A stretch of DNA of 61,239 bases. It comes from Bacteroidota bacterium. GTDB taxonomy: Bacteria > Bacteroidota > Bacteroidia > NORP154. The stretch lies in contig JACZWC010000026.1 in assembly GCA_022572355.1 (NCBI GenBank), positions 1-61,239 on the forward strand, in the 5' to 3' direction. Shown here in pieces: positions 59,086-61,239 of this stretch (its first letter is position 1; each line of letters begins with the position of its first letter). A program made the position numbers and the translations under genes. The notes under the pieces are model-generated. The model saw only the letters and a program-made list of their open reading frames with translations. It did no database searches and was not told where the DNA came from.

Positions 59086-60945
59086 ATGAGGAAAAAACAA
59101 GCATTGATAAAAAGAAAAAGTAAAACACTACGGTTGGCGGCTTACCTGAGCGTTGGACTGCTACTTACTACGCTGACAGGCAACACAAAGGCAAGTGGTG
59201 AGCAAACCCGAATCATTGACAGCTTGAAAACCGTCATTGAAACGGCAGACCACGACACGACAAAAGCAAAAGCACTGAATTCGCTTGCATGGGAATTACA
59301 ATATAGCCATCTTGACACCTCAATTATTCTATCCACCCAGGCCCTGAAAATATATGAGGAATTAAATATTCAAAAAGGTATAGGAAAATCTTACCATCAG
59401 CTTGGAACATTTCATAAAGACCAAGGCAGCTATGATTCTGCTTTTTTTTACTTAGAACGTGCTGTTAAAATATGGAAAACTCTCAATAACAAAAAGGGCA
59501 TGGCTTCCTCCTATAACAACATCGGGACTATTTATGATTATCAATCCGACTACTCCCAAGCCTTTGACTACTACTTTAAATCCATTAAAATAAAAGAGGA
59601 ACTGTTGGAGCGAAGCGGAAATCCCGATGAAGTCGGGAGGCTTAAACAAGGCATGGCTCGTACCTATAACAACATCGGGATTATTTATCATAATCAATCT
59701 GATTACCCCCAAGCCCTTGCCTATTACTTTAAAGATCTTAAAATAGCAGAGGAACTGGGCAATAAAAAAAGCATAGCTTACTCCTACAACAACATCGGGC
59801 TTATTTATATGAAACAATCCGACTACCCCCAAGCCCTTGACTACTACTTTAAATCCATTAAAATAATGGAAGAACTAAGCAATAAACATGCAGTTGCTAC
59901 TATCTATAACAACATCGGGATTTTTTATGCGAATCAATCCGACTACGCCCAAGCCCTTGCCTACTACTTTAAATCCCTTAAAATAAAAGAGGAACTAGGC
60001 AATAAACGAGGCATGGCAATGTCCTACACTAATATAGGCAGTTTGTACACCAGTATCTATGAGCAAGGCGATGCTTCCACCGATTTATCTCCCGAAGCAA
60101 AAGCGAAGGGAGAAGCTTCTGACTCCGTTAAAACTTCGTCAGATAAATCAGCGAAGGTGGACAGTGTTGCCCAAAGGGTGGGTGGGTGGGCTCGTGGCGA
60201 CCTTTCGCTACTTGACACAGCGCTGATATACCTGCAGAAGGCATATAAACTCAACAGGGAGCTACACTATGAACACAACATGGTCAACACCCTGACAGGA
60301 ATTGGAAGCATATACGACAACAAAAATGAGCATATAAGCGCTATTCAATATTACCAAGAAGCAGTACAACTTGCAGACAGCATTAATGCACTAAATGAAT
60401 GCAGTGGCGCCCATAAGTCGCTTGCAGAAACATACGAGAAACTCAACAACCACAAACTTGCTCTGGAACATTACAAACAATACTCCACCCTAAAAGACAG
60501 CGTATTCAACGAAGAAAAGAGCAAAGACCTGGGTAAACTGGAAGCAAAGCATGAAATGGAAATGGCAGAACAGGAACGAAAAAGACAGGAAGAAGAACAG
60601 CAAAGAATATTAACAGAGCAAACAGAGAGACGAAACCTGCTGCAATACTCGGGCATACTCATTTTTATTGTTGCGTTTTTCATCACTTTGCTCTTCAGCG
60701 GCAGACTGAATATTCCTGTTAGACTGGCAGAAGGAGGCGTATTTTTCACTTTCTTGCTCGTATTTGAGTTTCTGCTCGTACTGACAGACCCGTACATAGA
60801 ACAATACACAGGTGGGGAACCGGCTTACAAGCTCATTGTGAACGCAGGACTGGCTGGACTGATTTTTCCGCTTCACAGCTTCTTTGAGACTAAGTTGAAG
60901 AAGAGAATAATGATTAAACAAAAACAGAAAATAACAAAAGCATAA
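59086..60945 (+). CDS. TPR membrane protein without output domain
   Basis: 619 residues. Signal-like N-terminus (LAAYLSVGLLLTTLTGNTKA, ~17-37), about six TPR units (~80-330, SYNNIGxIYxxQSDYxQALxYYFK, 40 residues each), an insertion at ~180 (SGNPDEVGRLKQ, 11 residues) and a low-complexity insertion at ~325-370 (EQGDASTDLSPEAKAKGEASD..., ending in VGGWARGD) that breaks the periodicity, further TPRs (~375-470), a coiled coil, then three membrane helices (YSGILIFIVAFFITLLF; GVFFTFLLVFEFLLVLTDPYI; KLIVNAGLAGLIFPLHSFF). The C-terminal half closely resembles the partial gene at 1-505. No kinase or phosphatase domain. It follows the palindrome by 30 bases. Probably mobile or accessory; function unknown. 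Confidence 0.82.
   Translation: MRKKQALIKRKSKTLRLAAYLSVGLLLTTLTGNTKASGEQTRIIDSLKTVIETADHDTTKAKALNSLAWELQYSHLDTSIILSTQALKIYEELNIQKGIGKSYHQLGTFHKDQGSYDSAFFYLERAVKIWKTLNNKKGMASSYNNIGTIYDYQSDYSQAFDYYFKSIKIKEELLERSGNPDEVGRLKQGMARTYNNIGIIYHNQSDYPQALAYYFKDLKIAEELGNKKSIAYSYNNIGLIYMKQSDYPQALDYYFKSIKIMEELSNKHAVATIYNNIGIFYANQSDYAQALAYYFKSLKIKEELGNKRGMAMSYTNIGSLYTSIYEQGDASTDLSPEAKAKGEASDSVKTSSDKSAKVDSVAQRVGGWARGDLSLLDTALIYLQKAYKLNRELHYEHNMVNTLTGIGSIYDNKNEHISAIQYYQEAVQLADSINALNECSGAHKSLAETYEKLNNHKLALEHYKQYSTLKDSVFNEEKSKDLGKLEAKHEMEMAEQERKRQEEEQQRILTEQTERRNLLQYSGILIFIVAFFITLLFSGRLNIPVRLAEGGVFFTFLLVFEFLLVLTDPYIEQYTGGEPAYKLIVNAGLAGLIFPLHSFFETKLKKRIMIKQKQKITKA
59622..59638. repeat. In-frame palindrome insertion in the TPR gene
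   Basis: TCCCGA-TGAAG-TCGGGA. It lies in a 33-base insertion: the TPR words CTATAAC at 59511 and 59664 are 153 bases apart, against 120 for the following units (59784, 59904). Confidence 0.8.
60176..60190 (+). other. G-quadruplex motif, four G3 runs with T loops
   Basis: GGGTGGGTGGGTGGG, perfect single-T loops, on the coding strand of the TPR gene within its low-complexity insertion (VGGWARGD region). Confidence 0.85.
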
Positions 60946-61119
60946 GAGCTTCGTGGACGGAAAAGCGGGGCTACAGTAGGTAACATTGTGTATAGCATAT
61001 AGGGCTGACATCGAAACAGTTATCTTTGAGCTTTTAAAAGGCACTGATTTCCGGGGAAAAATCCGTTTTCAATAATCCCAACATGCCATACACTTACCGT
61101 CAGACTGTGCATGGTATGA

Positions 61120-61239
61120 TAAAGGGACATGCTTTACAAAGTTAAAGGGACATAGTTTACACTTTTAAGACTAGTAATTTGTAAAAAAAAACAAATTATC
61201 ATGCCTTGGAAAGTAACAACAACTATGGAACAAAAAGTA
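61120..61239 (+). mobile_element. Left end of an IS481-family-like insertion sequence
   Basis: Two near-identical 19-base direct repeats, TAAAGGGACATGCTTTACA (61120-61138) and TAAAGGGACATAGTTTACA (61143-61161), differ at two positions and start 23 bases apart; such sites mark the ends of IS481-type elements in my recollection. A perfect TAATTTGT/ACAAATTA hairpin (61175-61182, 61191-61198) stands just before the transposase start. The window ends inside the gene. Confidence 0.7.
61201..61239 (+). CDS. IS481-family transposase, 5' end only
   Basis: 13 codons are visible, MPWKVTTTMEQKV, matching the start of IS481 transposases (MPWK.... with MEQK-type second segment) before the helix-turn-helix that selects DNA ends. 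The gene continues past the window, so its integrity is unknown. The start is an ATG with no clear ribosome site, right after the hairpin. Confidence 0.72.
   Translation, partial: MPWKVTTTMEQKV

Noticed and set aside
1..61239. tRNA, rRNA, riboswitch or CRISPR features
   Set aside because: By eye no cloverleaf with TTCGAATC-type arms, no ribosomal RNA words and no known riboswitch cores were found in the gaps; a covariance-model scan could still reveal small RNAs.

Overview
The window comes from a Bacteroidota (Bacteroidetes) chromosome. Evidence: type IX secretion (T9SS) genes porU, porV and porX; exported proteins with C-terminal T9SS sorting domains; the fused lpxC-fabZ gene; the lysine-type EF-P found in this phylum; promoter -7 boxes of the form TAnnTTTG; and little use of Shine-Dalgarno sites. 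I cannot name genus or order. Coding density is high. No tRNA, rRNA or CRISPR array was seen, and no gap between genes exceeds about 300 bases.

Layout. 1-3300: two adjacent TPR membrane signalling genes, the second with a SpoIIE-type phosphatase, then a deletion-derived alpha/beta hydrolase remnant. 3305-10706: pheT (minus), a glycosyltransferase, rnhB and a DUF3352-like membrane protein. 10973-21898: envelope genes, namely a lipoprotein, a large OmpA/TSP3/SPOR outer-membrane protein, a glucosaminidase with LysM (minus), and the pair porU-porV. 22044-22547: ispF, which overlaps the end of a six-gene minus-strand operon (30610 to 22498): two-repeat lipoprotein, VTC-domain protein, DUF4956 membrane protein, T9SS cargo, CotH kinase-like T9SS cargo and DUF2490 protein. 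30909-36765: cdd, pdhA-pdhC, recG and a small secreted protein. 36873-42393: part of a surface polysaccharide locus (FkbM methyltransferase, Wzx flippase, Wzz, methyltransferase, Wzy ligase/polymerase). 42370-46623: a GAF-like/SpoIIE phosphatase, a T9SS cargo and a lipoprotein. 46626-54394 (minus): lipid A and translation genes (HD hydrolase, lpxC-fabZ, lpxA, ABC ATPase, efp, two duplicated mini-lipoproteins, MauE/thioredoxin protein, lpxD). 54490-58159: porX, tsaE, ald and DUF4258. 58349-61239: an accessory end with a dead tyrosine recombinase, a perfect palindrome, a TPR membrane protein and the left end of an IS481-type element.

Functionally the window is mostly about building and decorating the cell envelope: outer-membrane export (PorU/V, regulated by PorX), T9SS cargo, lipid A synthesis, polysaccharide export and peptidoglycan hydrolysis, mixed with housekeeping genes.

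The least explained material is (a) the CotH/VTC/DUF4956/T9SS operon, (b) the recombinase remnant ending on a palindrome ahead of a TPR gene, (c) a tandem duplication of a cysteine-containing mini-lipoprotein unit with its leader hairpin and terminator, and (d) palindromic repeats scattered between genes and also inserted in frame inside genes (pdhC, the right-hand TPR gene).
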